A program made the position numbers and the translations under genes. DNA of 64,000 nucleotides from Ceratodon purpureus (lineage: Eukaryota; Streptophyta; Bryopsida; Pseudoditrichales; Ditrichaceae), in contig CM026426.1 in assembly GCA_014871385.1 (NCBI GenBank), forward strand, positions 67,603,692-67,667,691, written 5' to 3'. How positions within the stretch are numbered: the first letter of the stretch is position 1; each line of letters starts with the position of its first letter. This document shows, piece by piece, positions 45,521-55,798 of the stretch. The notes under the pieces are model-generated. The model saw only the letters and a program-made list of their open reading frames with translations. It was not told where the DNA came from and did not search any database.

Positions 45521-46076
45521 ATATCATAGTTTCAGTTAAGTGGTTCGTGTCATGTGCACTGCTCTAATGAAATCCAATGTCACTACCTTTCGGTCATGCC
45601 CAGTGCGTATCCGATCTCTCCAGCTTGATTATGATTCAACCCTTAGTCGAGAAAATGCGCACCCATTAACGTTTACGTTTGACATACACTCATAATGCAG
45701 TATCACTGCGTACGTGAGTTTTGCAGATTCTGTTGGGGAGTCTAGAAGACGAGGTTCAATAACTGCTAGACACCCTCTAAGCGATATTGTCCAGACGTTG
45801 CCGCATAGACATGTTGGGCGTAATGACAACCAAGCGGCTCTACTATTGGAGAGCGCACTACCAACCGCGCACCTTAAAAACACTGCAATGTTAGCCGCTT
45901 TTGGAGTCTAAGAAATGCACGTTGCCGTTGGTCCGGAAGAGACTTCCTGCTTGTGATACTTCGCAATATCTCCCCCTCTCCAGCATATCATTTCTGTATC
46001 AATATACCTTGTCTTCATTCCTTGATATAAATGGTAGGTAACTAACGAAGCTCAATATGACTTGTGACCGCACGCC

Positions 46077-46746
46077 ATGTCTCTAGATCAGGAACTGGAG
46101 CTACAACTTAGGACGCAGAGGAAGATAATGAAACCGCAGCCCAAGAAAGCAACACCTCCTTCAACAGCAAGGGCCGTGATCGTAAGCATCTCAGATCCAG
46201 TGACCGCCATCGATGGTGTCAAACCAGCTAAGAGACCTTGTTGGAACTCTAAGAAGCCGACGAAGTTTATCGACTACGTGCCACCACTTGAGAACAAACC
46301 CCGTGGCGAGAAGGTATTTGCACTTTCCCGGAATCATTTCCGTCCATGTACCGTTGTCATCTACACTTCCCATTCTTACGATGTGATCCTAATTTCATTG
46401 TGTCTAGTGCATCCCAATTCCTCCCAAGAGCGCAATATGGGTCCTCCATCCCGACCACCCAGGGAAGACAATCGCACTAGCACGTGCCGGACCGCACTGG
46501 AGGACGTACCAATAGGGATTTGTACCGAACATTAAAGGGGTATCGTGGGAGTATGGCATGCAACAAGTCATGATAGAACATATCTATCCAGAGTTTGTCC
46601 AGACAAAGGTGATGTACGACTCTCAGCAGAGCGATTGCATCGTGACCATATCCGACGCCTTGAACGGTGAATTCTCGGAAGATGCGACTGTGGTGTGGAA
46701 GACTTGGTACCTTAACTTTGTTGAAGTGAGTAAGGTCAAGTACTAG
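46077..46746 (+). pseudogene. Two exons of a Ptta/En/Spm-like C-terminal domain, one TAG
   Basis: Exon 46077-46313 begins with ATG (MSLDQELELQLRTQRKIMKP) and ends GAG AAG before GTATTT. A 94 bp phase-0 intron ends at GTGTCTAG (46407). The next exon is open from 46408 to TAG at 46744 except for TAG 46513-46515. It encodes KSAIWVLHPDHPGKTIALAR, then GVSWEYGMQQVMIEHIYPEF and VTISDALNGEFSEDATVVWK. The closing pattern (D-A-x-G ... V-x-W) is similar to the late region of plant Ptta/En/Spm proteins. Attribution is tentative. It could belong to the same element as the 35-38 kb exons, with later insertions between. Confidence 0.4.
46314..46407 (+). other. Predicted 94 bp phase-0 intron
   Basis: The donor is AAG before GTATTTG and the acceptor is ATTGTGTCTAG. 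Removing it joins two open frames in phase. Confidence 0.45.
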
Positions 46747-47280
46747 GTAAGAAACGTGACATCTGTCATACCTTACTCAGGCAGCCATGATGTTCTTTTT
46801 GTATGATAGTTTTTTATCGAATAAATTCCAGACTTGTGGTAAATGACACATGCATGTCTACACCTGCAAGTGAATTGGAGTATAATCTTGGAGGCACAGG
46901 ACGTTACCACCTGATGCTAGTTGTTGTGGTACAATGTGGGGAGGCTAGGACCAGAAAGCACTGGCTTGAAGTCTTGGATCATGGAATGGCACCACATTGA
47001 AGAGATAGGGACCATGCTTCGGGACCTCCTCCAAGGCCACCTGTGTACCTAATTCTGGAATTTAACTCCAGGAAGTTATGAAAAACTACAGGGAACAGCA
47101 CCCAGAAGAAAGATTAATATTTAAAAAAATAAAAAAATTGTAAGGTACAATGCAATGGCGAAGCTGAAAGTGTGATGCTTTCACTGATGTGTACAAAGTA
47201 CATTTTCCTTTCTGTGCTACTGTGAGAATTTTTATTAATCCGCTACGTAACGCCTGTATATCGGTAACACAGAAGATATA

Positions 47281-47775
47281 ACTCGGATGGCGCATTGTAT
47301 TGGACCCCATCGTTTTTAATTCGGATGACGCTTTGTATTGCACCTTTTTTTTTGTTTTTGTTTTCTTTATTCGCAAGGCAGATTCTGCCGAATGTAATTC
47401 CGATTGTCCCATTAAGTCATTAACGGCACCCAAGTACAGTATCTCACAATCATATTGCTTTCACTCGTTTCTATCTTCAAGTGCGAATTTTGGACTTTGA
47501 TCTATCCAAGGACATGAGCACCGACCTCTCTTCTTTTCGGTATATTGGACGGACATTTATATTTCAGATGACGCATCATATTGTGACTATTTTGATTTTT
47601 TTTTTTTTGTTTTTTTTCTCCTTAGCAGGGCCGATTCTGCATAATGTAAGACCGATTATCCCGTTAAGTCTTAAACCGCACCCAGGTACAGTATTTCACC
47701 TTAAACCTTGCCTTCACTCATTTATGTCATCGAACGCAAATCTTGGACTGTAATCTATCCAGGGACATGAGCAAC
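47281..47775 (+). repeat. Imperfect tandem duplication, about 250 bp unit
   Basis: Shared blocks in order are a T-run, GATTCTGC(C/A)(G/T)AATGTAA, CGATT.TCCC.TTAAGTC, GGTACAGTAT/AGTACAGTAT and GGACATGAGCA. Copy 1 is about 47281-47520 and copy 2 about 47570-47775. The second copy reads AGPILHNVRPI, close to AGPVLHNVRPI at 712-750. Confidence 0.65.
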
Positions 47776-48047
47776 GCCTTCTTCTTTTCGCTATCCCGAA
47801 CGCTTTCCTGGGACTCAATATGACAGTCGGATACAAAGGGAATGTTTTACGCAGGATACAATCCTCTTTCACCTGGTGCAGTACCTTAACAATTATTCAG
47901 GACATCGCTTTTGTTCATACGAAGATTCTGCGGGTATGTACCCTGAACCTAGCTCGACCCGTAAGCCATATCCGAAATGATTTTAGATTCCTGGCAATCT
48001 GACATCCAAACGTACTTTAAACTATTCCCGATAATTTTCTACTTCTT

Positions 48048-48320
48048 CAGGTCGATGTTGTATTGATTGCAGAGGATCTACTCCACTTGTGCGTGACATT
48101 GGATATACGGTCCCCCCTCGACCTCCTGCTGGGGGTATACCCCTAGGCCGTCCAATTACGTCTGATGAGAAACTTTGTCGATCTTCCAGGCGGGAACCGT
48201 CTCTTGGACTATCTATTGGACCGATCTCGCTCTTAGTGTACCATCTGCACAGGAGGATCGTCAAGAAGCTTTCCATGCAGGGCATTCTTTGCCCGTGTGG
48301 CCTCCTCAACAGTGATAATT
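48048..48320 (+). pseudogene. Pro/Arg-rich exon-like segment
   Basis: After a CTTCTTCAG acceptor the sequence encodes RDIGYTVPPRPPAGGIPLGR and REPSLGLSIGPISL. Protein-like sense then moves to another frame before two stops near 48318. No domain is recognised. Confidence 0.25.
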
Positions 48321-49043
48321 AACTTGGCGAAATTTCGCCACAAACTTACCTCGAATTGATCATGGCGAAATTGACAAGGGGGATTTGCACGGATTTAGGG
48401 GGGTAGTGCCACCCACGGCCTTACGCGACCTTTCACGTCGCCCGCTGAGCTGGGTCTCCACTCCGAGCAGTCGCCATTTTCTCCCCACCTTGTCACCTCC
48501 AAGTCGCCCCCTCACGATCATCTCCACCTGCAGTGCGCCAAATCTGAGCCCCCTTATACTGCGGGAGCCACCATCCCAGATTAGTTTTCTAAGTCTTCTT
48601 CGCCATTTCTCGACCCTGCGAGGGCGGCTGGTGCCAGAGATTGCTGGGCACTTTGCCTTGTTTCACAATTTTTGGAATGCTCAGAGTCTCGGACTCTGAG
48701 CCCTTGTAGCAGCATGAGCACTTCGGATTCATTGAAATTGCGCTTGAGGAGGGAGCTTCTCTCAGTGTTTTACGTTGCTTTCAATTCTATTGCATTCTCT
48801 CTCTCATTGTGCGTGGGTTTCACTTGGGGGTGCATTGGTGCATGGGCGATTGTGTGTGACAGCTCTGTTTTAGTCAATTTGGGTGCGCTTTGGTTTGGTT
48901 CCGGCTGCTCTCGCATTTGGGGAGAAATTGGGAAGATTGGCGGTGCATTGGGGAATTGGGAGTTTCGATTGGGGTGCATTGTGTACTGGGTGCATTGATT
49001 TCGGGTGTTCTGATTTCGGGTGCATTGGGTTGTGGGTTTTGGG

Positions 49044-51229
49044 ATGGCGATGGTGCAGGCTTCGATGAACAAGTTCCTATATACGGGAAGGGTCTCCCTC
49101 GATTCCCTCGATTTCTGTACACGGGAATTGAGCGATGGCTTCGGAATTGGATGCGCGATTAACGTCTCTCCAGCTGCAGGGTTGGGGAAGGTTGGCGGGG
49201 CAGAAGGCTTCGATGGTGGATCCGAGAGCTTTGGTGATAACGCCTCTTTGAGGGCGAAGGAGACGCAGACGAAGGAGGCAGAGCCTGCTGCGAGCTCCGA
49301 TTCGGATGTCCAATTCCTCGACCCCGCTGTTTGGACACCTCTTGTTGAAGCCGCGCGGCGTAGAAGGAGAAATTACGAGTTCAACCGTCACTTTCAGGAC
49401 TCGTCGGCGGCGAAGATGCCTTGGGTAGAGGCTGTGGTGGGGAAAGACGGTCACGATTGTCAAGTCAGATGCAAGATTTGTTCGGAGGTTGAGGGCCGGG
49501 AGAAGTTGCTTGTGCCGAAGCTTGACAGCCTGTGGAAACACGCGGGGAGAAGGAAGGCCATCGTTGAGTTTGGGAAGTTGAAGAAGGGGCAGCATTATTT
49601 CTTGAGCACCTGCCAACATGTGAAGAATGAGAGGATTTACTTTGCTCGCAGTGGCTCTGAGACCGTAGTGCAGAAAGTAATGGAAGGCGCGGTGCAAGAG
49701 AAGAAGAAGAAACTCGTTCAGTTTCGATTTCTATTCAATCTGTTGTCTCATGGCAGGCCCATGGGCGATTACGAGAGCATGCAGCGACTGCTGCAGCATC
49801 TGTCTGTACCGGATATGCCGAGGAAACACTGGAGTGTTACATGCGGCTGGGAGATGGCTGTAAGCATGGCAGCGACCCTTTCAGAACACACCAAAAAAAC
49901 AATTGCCATGCATCGTACTTCTCCATTTCGGCTGATGAGGTAACTATAGTCGATCATGAGAGTTGGTTGAGTGTCCACATATATGTTGTTGTTGGATTCA
50001 AACGAGTTGCTATTCTATTGGGATTACAGAGGCTTGTTGAGGGTAATGGTGCCGATGCTGTCACTGAGGCTATAATCATTAACCTGGCTTGGCACGGAGG
50101 GTTGCTTCGCAACAACATTTCGGAGAAGCTTGTGTCGTTTGGTGCAGATGGAGTCGCAGTTTTCCAGGGGTCACGGATTGGAGTGACAACTCAATTGAAA
50201 CAGAAACACGCCCCGTTCATGCTTGGTGTCCACTGCATGGCTCACCGCACTAACCTGGTAGTGCAACCTATCTCCAATTTGCCCCTTGTGGCAAAGCTGG
50301 AAACTCTTTGTCAAGCAATGTACCGGTATTTCAGTACGTGCCCCAAAAATCATCTTGAGTTCCAGAAACTTGCTGACCTCATGGAAACAGAGGGTTTGAG
50401 GATGTTGAAAAACGTCAAGACCCGGTGGATCTCTCTTTTGGATCCGCTTCGAAGAGTTCTTGGAGAGTATAAAACTCTCATAGTTAAAATGTGCGAAGAT
50501 GCGGCCTTGAAGGAGCCTGAATTGACGGCCAAACAGGCTGCCGCGAGACACTCCGCACGCCTCAATTGTGACTTGCTTTGTGATGTTGGGACCCTCCTAG
50601 CCCTGCCCTGCATTTTGCCGTTGCTAGAAGCTGTCAATGCCTTGATGAAATTTGCACAATCTCCTCATGTTTATGTGTCTGATTATGTGGCAGCAGTTAA
50701 GATCTGCCAAGCACAGTTGTACATGATGTACATCGATGGTGAATCCTCCTACCAGAAGCAGCGTTTTCAGCAATTCTGCGATGTGGTTGAGGACCTCAGT
50801 TACACTATTTCTCAAGAATGGGTTGTTGACTTGAACAATGGATCCAAGAGCTTGAGTTTTCGGATTGGTGACCATTCTTATCTGGCTCATTAGTTGTGTA
50901 TGTCTACAGGGAACAAGCTCAGTGTGAGCCGGACTGATTTTGATCAGGTCGTTTCCTCTGTAAAGGGGCAGTGACGAGACGCTGCTGAGCTGCTCAATGC
51001 GGAATTGGACAAGAGATTTCCTGACTCGGATTTGATGAACGCCCTTTCAGTGGTGTTCCCTCAGTTTTGGATGCAGCCTAACTGCGATGACTTGTTCCCT
51101 TTATACATGAAAACAATCCGCCATCACTTTTGTGTGAGCAAGTCTGTGAACACAGGTTCAAAGGATGCACCTGTAATGGTGCAATGTGACGCAATGCTTG
51201 ATGCTCGAAAAAGGTTGGAAGAGAAATAA
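49044..51229 (+). pseudogene. Second hAT transposase (ZNF862/DUF4371-like), one shift and two stops
   Basis: ATG at 49044 (MAMVQASMNKF) starts a frame with a zinc-binding motif (CQVRCKICSEVEGREKL with a following His) and a basic helix. It drops out of frame in an A7 run (49893-49899). The next frame carries the RNase H-like core: FSISADEVTIVDHESWLSVH, KLVSFGADGVAVFQG, MLGVHCMAHRTNLVVQ and KNVKTRWISLLDPL. TAG at 50891-50893 and TGA at 50972-50974 follow in that same frame, then DKRFPDSDLMNALSVVFPQF and the end at RKRLEEK (51229). This layout matches animal and plant ZNF862/C17orf113-like hAT relatives with a DUF4371-type core. It is clearly a different lineage from the 23-27 kb transposase. 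The conserved C-terminal dimerisation block is missing, apparently replaced by A-rich repeats. Confidence 0.7.
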
Positions 51230-51720
51230 GTAATTATGAAAGGTAGTATGCCAAAAACAAACAATGAATTAACATAGAATTAAAAATATTTAGATAATTA
51301 ATTGATTTAGTACGGAAGAAACAAACAATGCTCTAACATAGAATTAAAAATAAATGGTAGAGATTACAAAAAAAACAAAAAAACAAACATTAAAATCAGA
51401 AGAGAAAGGGATAATATAAAATCAATAGCATGGGATGGAAGAAGGTTGGAAGAGAAATAAAAATTTGAATAATTAATCAATTTAGTACGGAAGAAACAAA
51501 CAATGCTCTGATATACAATTAAGTATAAATAGAAGAGTTTAAAAAAAAAAACAAATATTAATATTGAAAGATGAAGGGAAAAATAAATAAAAAATAGTAT
51601 AGAGTGGAACAAGGTTGGAAGAGAAATAAATAAATGAATCATTACAGAGGGAAGTATGCACAAAACATTAAGAGATGAAACATTAATATTGGAAGAGAAA
51701 GGGGATTATAATATAAAATT
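51212..51720 (+). repeat. A-rich tandem repeats beginning inside the hAT C-terminus
   Basis: AGGTTGGAAGAGAAATAA occurs at 51212, about 51444 and about 51612. TTTAGTACGGAAGAAACAAA recurs at about 51307 and 51480. The first copy overlaps the last codons of the transposase ORF, so the array probably arose from that coding end. Confidence 0.75.
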
Positions 51721-51732
51721 TAGAGTTCTAGG

Positions 51733-51969
51733 ATGGAGCAATCTAATGCATTTTCGGTAGGCTATTTGGCAAAGATGATATGGAGGGACGAACAATGCCC
51801 ATACCTCTTCAAGGATACAATGTCAATGATTGCATTCTCAACGAAGTTGAATGGCTTGCTTAACGAAGACCCCACGATGAGGCTATCACTTGCAAGAGTT
51901 GTGGATGATTTGATGAGTCCCCCTTACAACTTCAAAGCTCCCGATAGTTGTTTTAGAGGCACATTGTAG
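51733..51969 (+). pseudogene. 3' fragment of the hAT-borne kinase-like gene
   Basis: Seventy-eight codons match the last 76 residues of the kinase-like gene at 27643-28665, roughly 70 percent identical by eye. Shared strings include KLxGLLNEDPT.RLSL and DLMSPPYNF, and both end in the same TL-stop. The 3' flanks are also alike (ACATTGTAGT, ATTTTGATTGCCTAT). The kinase core is absent, so this is a truncated copy. Confidence 0.8.
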
Positions 51970-52162
51970 TACCATAGTGAATTGCATATGTAACATTTTG
52001 ATTGCCTATATGGCTTTGTTTACACGTTTGCAAAATCGTAATAAATCTTCTTTTGACAGCTATGTACTCTTGTGGAGAATAAAATTTTATTGCTATTTTT
52101 GTAATGGAACGGAAAAAAATAAAGTATTAATTGTATGCCCCGTTCTCCAGAATCGCCTTAAA

Positions 52163-52487
52163 CCCATAACCTCGCGCCCCCCCTCCCGGAAGCTCTGGCC
52201 TCCCCTCCAAGAAGCTCTAGCCCCCCCTCCCAGAAGCTCTAGCCCCCCTTAGAAGCTCGCGCCCCCCCCCCCCTAGAAGCTCGCGCCCCCCTCCTTAGAA
52301 GCTCGCGCCGCCCCTCTAGAAGCTCGCGCCCCCCCCTCCCCCTAGAAGCTCGCGCCCCCCTCCTTAGAAGCTCGCGCCCCCCCCTCAGAAGCGCGCGCCC
52401 CTCCAAGAAGCTCTAGCCCCCCCTCCCAAAAGCTCTGGCCCCCTTCTCAGAAGCTCGCGCCCCCTTTGAACCCGCTCGCGCACCCCT
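52163..52487 (+). repeat. C-rich minisatellite array 5 (AGAAGCTCGCGCCCCCC units)
   Basis: About fifteen units, mostly AGAAGCTC(G/T)(C/A)GCCCCCC, closing with one ACCCGCTCGCGC unit of the array 4 type. It lies downstream of the kinase fragment and abuts the conserved terminus. Confidence 0.9.
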
Positions 52488-52700
52488 TTGCATATGTGGA
52501 ATTCCCCGTCATCGTTCGTTGTCCATGTCATCAATATGTTTCCTCTATAGGTAAGTTGTAAAAAAAAAAAACTAACCCAGTAATTTTCCTCCTCCCCTTA
52601 ATGTCCGATTATGTCCGGGGACCGACCGGTCCGTCCGTCCGTCTGTCCGTCCGTCCGTGTCTGGAAATTTTGCCCATGTCCGTCCGATAAGACAACCCTG
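52488..52700 (+). mobile_element. Second copy of the right terminus of the 9.7 kb hAT family
   Basis: The sequence is nearly identical to 32188-32422, including the GACCGGTCC and GTCCGTCC tract (fewer units here), and stops at the same GACAACCCTG. No partner left end or duplication was found in the window, so the copy is probably truncated on its left. Confidence 0.8.
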
Positions 52701-53460
52701 GCCACAAAAGTAATTCTGAATGACTGTAAAATCGCCACGATGAATCACTGTTCACATCATATAGGTAAGTTCACACTCGCCAATAATTTATGTTCATTTA
52801 ATTTCTGTCGCCAAATTATTTTACTAATTTTTTATCACTGTCGCCACATATCCAAACCTGGGCGGTTGGGGTGTGGCCACTTGCGCTACACCCCTAAAAC
52901 CAAAAAAAAATCGCTGCTCCTCAAGCTTTTGAAAGTGCACAAATGCATATGTACGTCCAGGAAAAGTCTTCACTCATTCAACCTCACCGTAAGGCATAAA
53001 GGCTCTTCGTTATTGTGACGTGACTGTTATGTTCGGCAACAATTAGCAGATGTCGATCTGTGGGTGATATTCCTCGACGTTCGTCAAAGCATTTGAGGAA
53101 GTGAGAGACGCACGTAAAGAACAAAAATCCTGTCATCCAAGCTTTTTGCTTGCATCACCATGGTAGACCTAGGTTCACAACGTTCTTCATAGAGGGAAGA
53201 TTTACCAACTAAACCCTAACCTCTACAAACCCATCAAAACCCTACAAAACCCAACACATTCAAGTACTCCAACCACCCTTAACAAGCTAGAAACATACAA
53301 TACAAGTGGAGAAAACAGTCAAAACTGCAATTAATGAGTCAAAACAGCCCATAACCATGGTACAGCAGCCTCTAACGGCTCTTAGACTCCTCTAATAGCT
53401 AACTGCTCTAATGAGGAATGATCACAGGAAATTCTAAACTTGCCTCTTAAACCCCCCCTG
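52701..53460. other. No supportable gene
   Basis: Only small ORFs without protein-like character. The sequence around 53,200-53,320 is A/C-rich. Confidence 0.5.
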
Positions 53461-53467
53461 AAACCTG

Positions 53468-53625
53468 GCGGATATCATCCAGTCGGTTGGACAGAGTTCA
53501 TCCAGTCGGCCTTGGACAGAGTTCATCCAGTCGGCTGAACAGAGTTCATCCAGTCGGCTGAACAGAGTTCATCCAGTCGGCTGAACAGAGTTCATCCAGT
53601 CGGCTGATTAGAGTTCATCCAAATG
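53468..53625 (+). repeat. 23 bp minisatellite (TTCATCCAGTCGGCTGAACAGAG type), about seven copies
   Basis: TCATCCAGTCGG recurs every 23-25 bp. The three central copies are identical and the outer ones diverge. Confidence 0.9.
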
Positions 53626-53707
53626 ACAGGATGACTGTCTGAAAATTGCAAGGGTAAAAACTAATGGGGACTGAGAGGAAAACAAAAAGAGGGAGATGGG
53701 AGTCTCC

Positions 53708-53732
53708 GGTTAACATTATCCCCTTTTTTCGG
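53708..53732 (-). other. Possible polypurine tract and LTR start of the minus-strand element
   Basis: On the minus strand CCGAAAAAAGGGGATAA is followed directly by TGTTAACC, the usual layout of a polypurine tract and a 3' LTR start. It lies 180 bp beyond the minus-strand gag-like frame. The matching 5' LTR start would be outside the window. Confidence 0.3.
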
Positions 53733-53908
53733 TAGTTCTATCCTCAGAACGTGAGGGCAGGGAAAAAAGAAAGAATGAAACCTAGGCCTAAAGATACTCA
53801 AAAGATCAAAAAGGTTCCCCTAAAAAATTTGAACTAAACGGAACTAACCCCCAGCCGCGTATGATGTAACATGTCCTACAGGCCGGTGGTTGGCTGTGCA
53901 GAAGTCGG

Positions 53909-54860
53909 CTATGTCGTTGGTGGAGTGTCGTCATCCATCAACCAAGGCTGAAAATCGGGGTTGCGCTCCTCAAATCGCATCAGCCATCGCTGTTGTTGCT
54001 GGAAGTCGGCGTGGTGACTAGCCACGGCGGCTTCGAGGTCACGATGCTTGGTGGTAACATAGTCTCTCACTGCTCGACTTAGATCACGAGTTGGCGATGT
54101 CCGTGTGGCTAGCTCCAAAGACAAGCGCTGGTTCTCTAAGATCAATTGATCGCTTGCAGTAAGTGAGCACTGAGAGCCTGCTCCAATTCGAGGCGGCGGA
54201 GGGAAGGTTCCGGTTGGCGTGGTTGCGCGGTGGCGACGGCTAACTGTGCCTGTAGGGAGTCGACAGCTAACTGGAGGGCAGCTTTGTCCTTTACCAGCTG
54301 GTCCCTGGCGATGGCGGTAGATTGCAGGGTAGTCGCTAACAATGCAACCTGGGCAGTAAGGTCATGCACTGTACCTGAGAGTGTCTCGGCGGAGGCCGTT
54401 GTCTGCTGGCGGGTTGCTTCGAGTTGTCGTGCAGCGGCCTTTGTCCTAACAAGGACAGTGGCTAAGGCTTGAAGATTATTCATCAACAAGCCAAAACCAG
54501 AGGCTGGTTTTAGAGAACCCTGGGAAGGTGTGCCTTGGGAGTTGTCCGGTGGGCCGCCTGAAGAGTTGCCCGAGTGGAGCCGTGGAAGTCGGTTGTGAGC
54601 TGGGTGAGCAGCGTTGTAGGCACCGTGTGTTGCATTGTTGCCAGTGGCTGTAGATGTTTAACCCGGATGATGAGATGTCCCCGAAGTTGTCCGGGCAGGT
54701 GTAGAGGATGGTGAGGTGGCTGTTGCGGCGGGTCGACCGGGTGACGCTAGAGGAGGCTCGGTTTGCGCGGGGGGTGGTGCTGACTGCGCTAATACGACGG
54801 TACGGCGAAAAATCTCTAGTGGTTCTCGCCAAGGGATGATCTCCCAACCTCTATAAGAGG
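53909..54860 (-). pseudogene. Gag-like Pro/Ala-rich and coiled-coil region, minus strand, distal part
   Basis: The minus frame shows a Pro/Ala/Thr-rich segment (SAPPPAQTEPPLASPGRP) with an in-frame stop, then a coiled coil (LMNNLQALATVLVRTKAAAR, VKDKAALQLAVDSLQAQLAV) to 54142. A one-base slip connects to 54145-53909 (LILENQRLSLELATRTSP, ending WLMDDDTPPTT). Composition and order resemble gag-type proteins of plant elements; there is no zinc knuckle or RT. It lies on the same strand as the material at 61.4-63.8 kb, from which it is separated by the Gypsy insertion. Confidence 0.4.
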
Positions 54861-55016
54861 GGACTGCCGGAACATCTGCGTGTTAAGCTTCCAGGACAGG
54901 TTCTATTACCAAGGTCAGTTCCACAAGGAGTTTAGAGGTGTGCTTTGGGCCCAACCCGGGGTTAGATGATTCACCTGACAAACTGCACAACCTCAAAATG
55001 GGTGCGGTGGCTTGGA

Positions 55017-55021
55017 CAGTA
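55017..55021. repeat. 5 bp target-site duplication (left) of the Gypsy element
   Basis: CAGTA directly precedes the 5' LTR, and CAGTA at 61278-61282 directly follows the 3' LTR. Confidence 0.9.
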
Positions 55022-55039
55022 TGTCACGGACATACATTA

Positions 55040-55149
55040 GAAACTTCTAGAAGATTCTTCTAGAAGTTTCTTTGAAGATTCTATAGAATATTCTTAAAAG
55101 ATTCCTTCAAGATTCTATTGGAAACTTCTAGAAGATTCTTAGAATATTC
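55040..55149 (+). promoter_or_regulatory. Cluster of heat-shock elements in U3
   Basis: Perfect alternating nGAAn/nTTCn pentamers: GAAACTTCTAGAAGATTC at 55040-55057 (four units) and again at 55121-55138, TTCTAGAAGTTTC at 55058-55070, and GAA..TTC pairs at 55074, 55086 and 55142. The first 31 bp are also a perfect 14 bp-arm palindrome. HSF trimers bind three or more such units, so heat induction is a reasonable inference. Confidence 0.75.
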
Positions 55150-55264
55150 TTAGTATATTCCAATAGATTCTAGGAAGCTGCTTGAGAAGCTTCTTGGTTA
55201 GTAGAAGTTGTTTGAGAAGCGTCCTAGTTGGCAGAAGTAGCTCGAGAAGCTTCCTATCCAGTAG

Positions 55265-55274
55265 TATATATAAG
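55265..55274 (+). promoter_or_regulatory. LTR TATA box
   Basis: TATATATAAG lies 32 bp upstream of AGTCTCGACAA (55297-55307), the predicted start of R. The copy in the 3' LTR is identical. Confidence 0.8.
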
Positions 55275-55438
55275 AGTCGAGGCTAAAGGGTTCTTCAGTC
55301 TCGACAACGCATCTCTTGGAGCTCTAGCTCACCTCTCTTGGTGTTGTTCGTATACTCATCTGATCAATCTAGTTCTTGTCTGTTTTCTCTAAACTTCTTG
55401 TTTAGATCTCTTGTCTGTATTTCCGTGTCCGTAACAGT

Positions 55439-55449
55439 TTGTCGAGACT
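55439..55449 (+). other. Predicted self-priming primer-binding site
   Basis: TTGTCGAGACT begins two bases after the 5' LTR and is the exact reverse complement of AGTCTCGACAA at 55297-55307, the predicted 5' end of the mRNA. The sequence after the LTR does not begin TGG, so a standard tRNA primer site is absent. The 11-base length equals that known for Tf1. Confidence 0.7.
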
Positions 55450-55467
55450 AACTTCATCTCAAATATC

Positions 55468-55685
55468 AGAGTTGGATCGTTCTTGCTTGAGAGTGGATTA
55501 CCCCTCTTCTTGAAGGTATTCTAGCGTTTTAGGGGTTGCGGATTACCCTCCTCTAAATTGATATTTTTTTTCAATTACAATATCGGAGCTTAGTTCTTCA
55601 AGGCAGAGAGTGGACTACCCCTTTTTCTTGAAGATACTTAAGCGTTCCAAGGGTTGCGGATTACCCTCCCTTGGCCTGGTATTAA
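55468..55685 (+). repeat. Tandem duplication in the Gypsy leader
   Basis: Two copies of about 100 bp, 55468-55565 and 55586-55685. Both contain GAGAGTGGA.TACCCCT, TTCTTGAAG and GGGTTGCGGATTACCCTCC. Confidence 0.8.
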
Positions 55686-55798
55686 TTTCTTCGTTCTTTA
55701 GTATTTAGTGAGATCATTTAGTATTTTCTATTCTCTTTTCTCCAAGGATTTAGTAGTTTCTTCTTCTCTCAACAATTCTATCCATCCATTTCCTTAAT

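Larger units (their letters stand above)
55022..55436 (+). repeat. 5' LTR
   Basis: 415 bp, starting TGTCACGGAC and ending CCGTAACA. U3 holds heat-shock-type pentamers (55040-55149), three roughly 30 bp tandem units around TTGAGAAGC (about 55180-55260), and TATATATAAG at 55265. The predicted transcript start is near 55297. Confidence 0.95.

Noticed and set aside
48337-52708. GCCACAAA at 48337 as target duplication partner for the terminus at 52700
   Set aside because: The octamer matches, but it is not followed by CAGGG, so no left end exists there.
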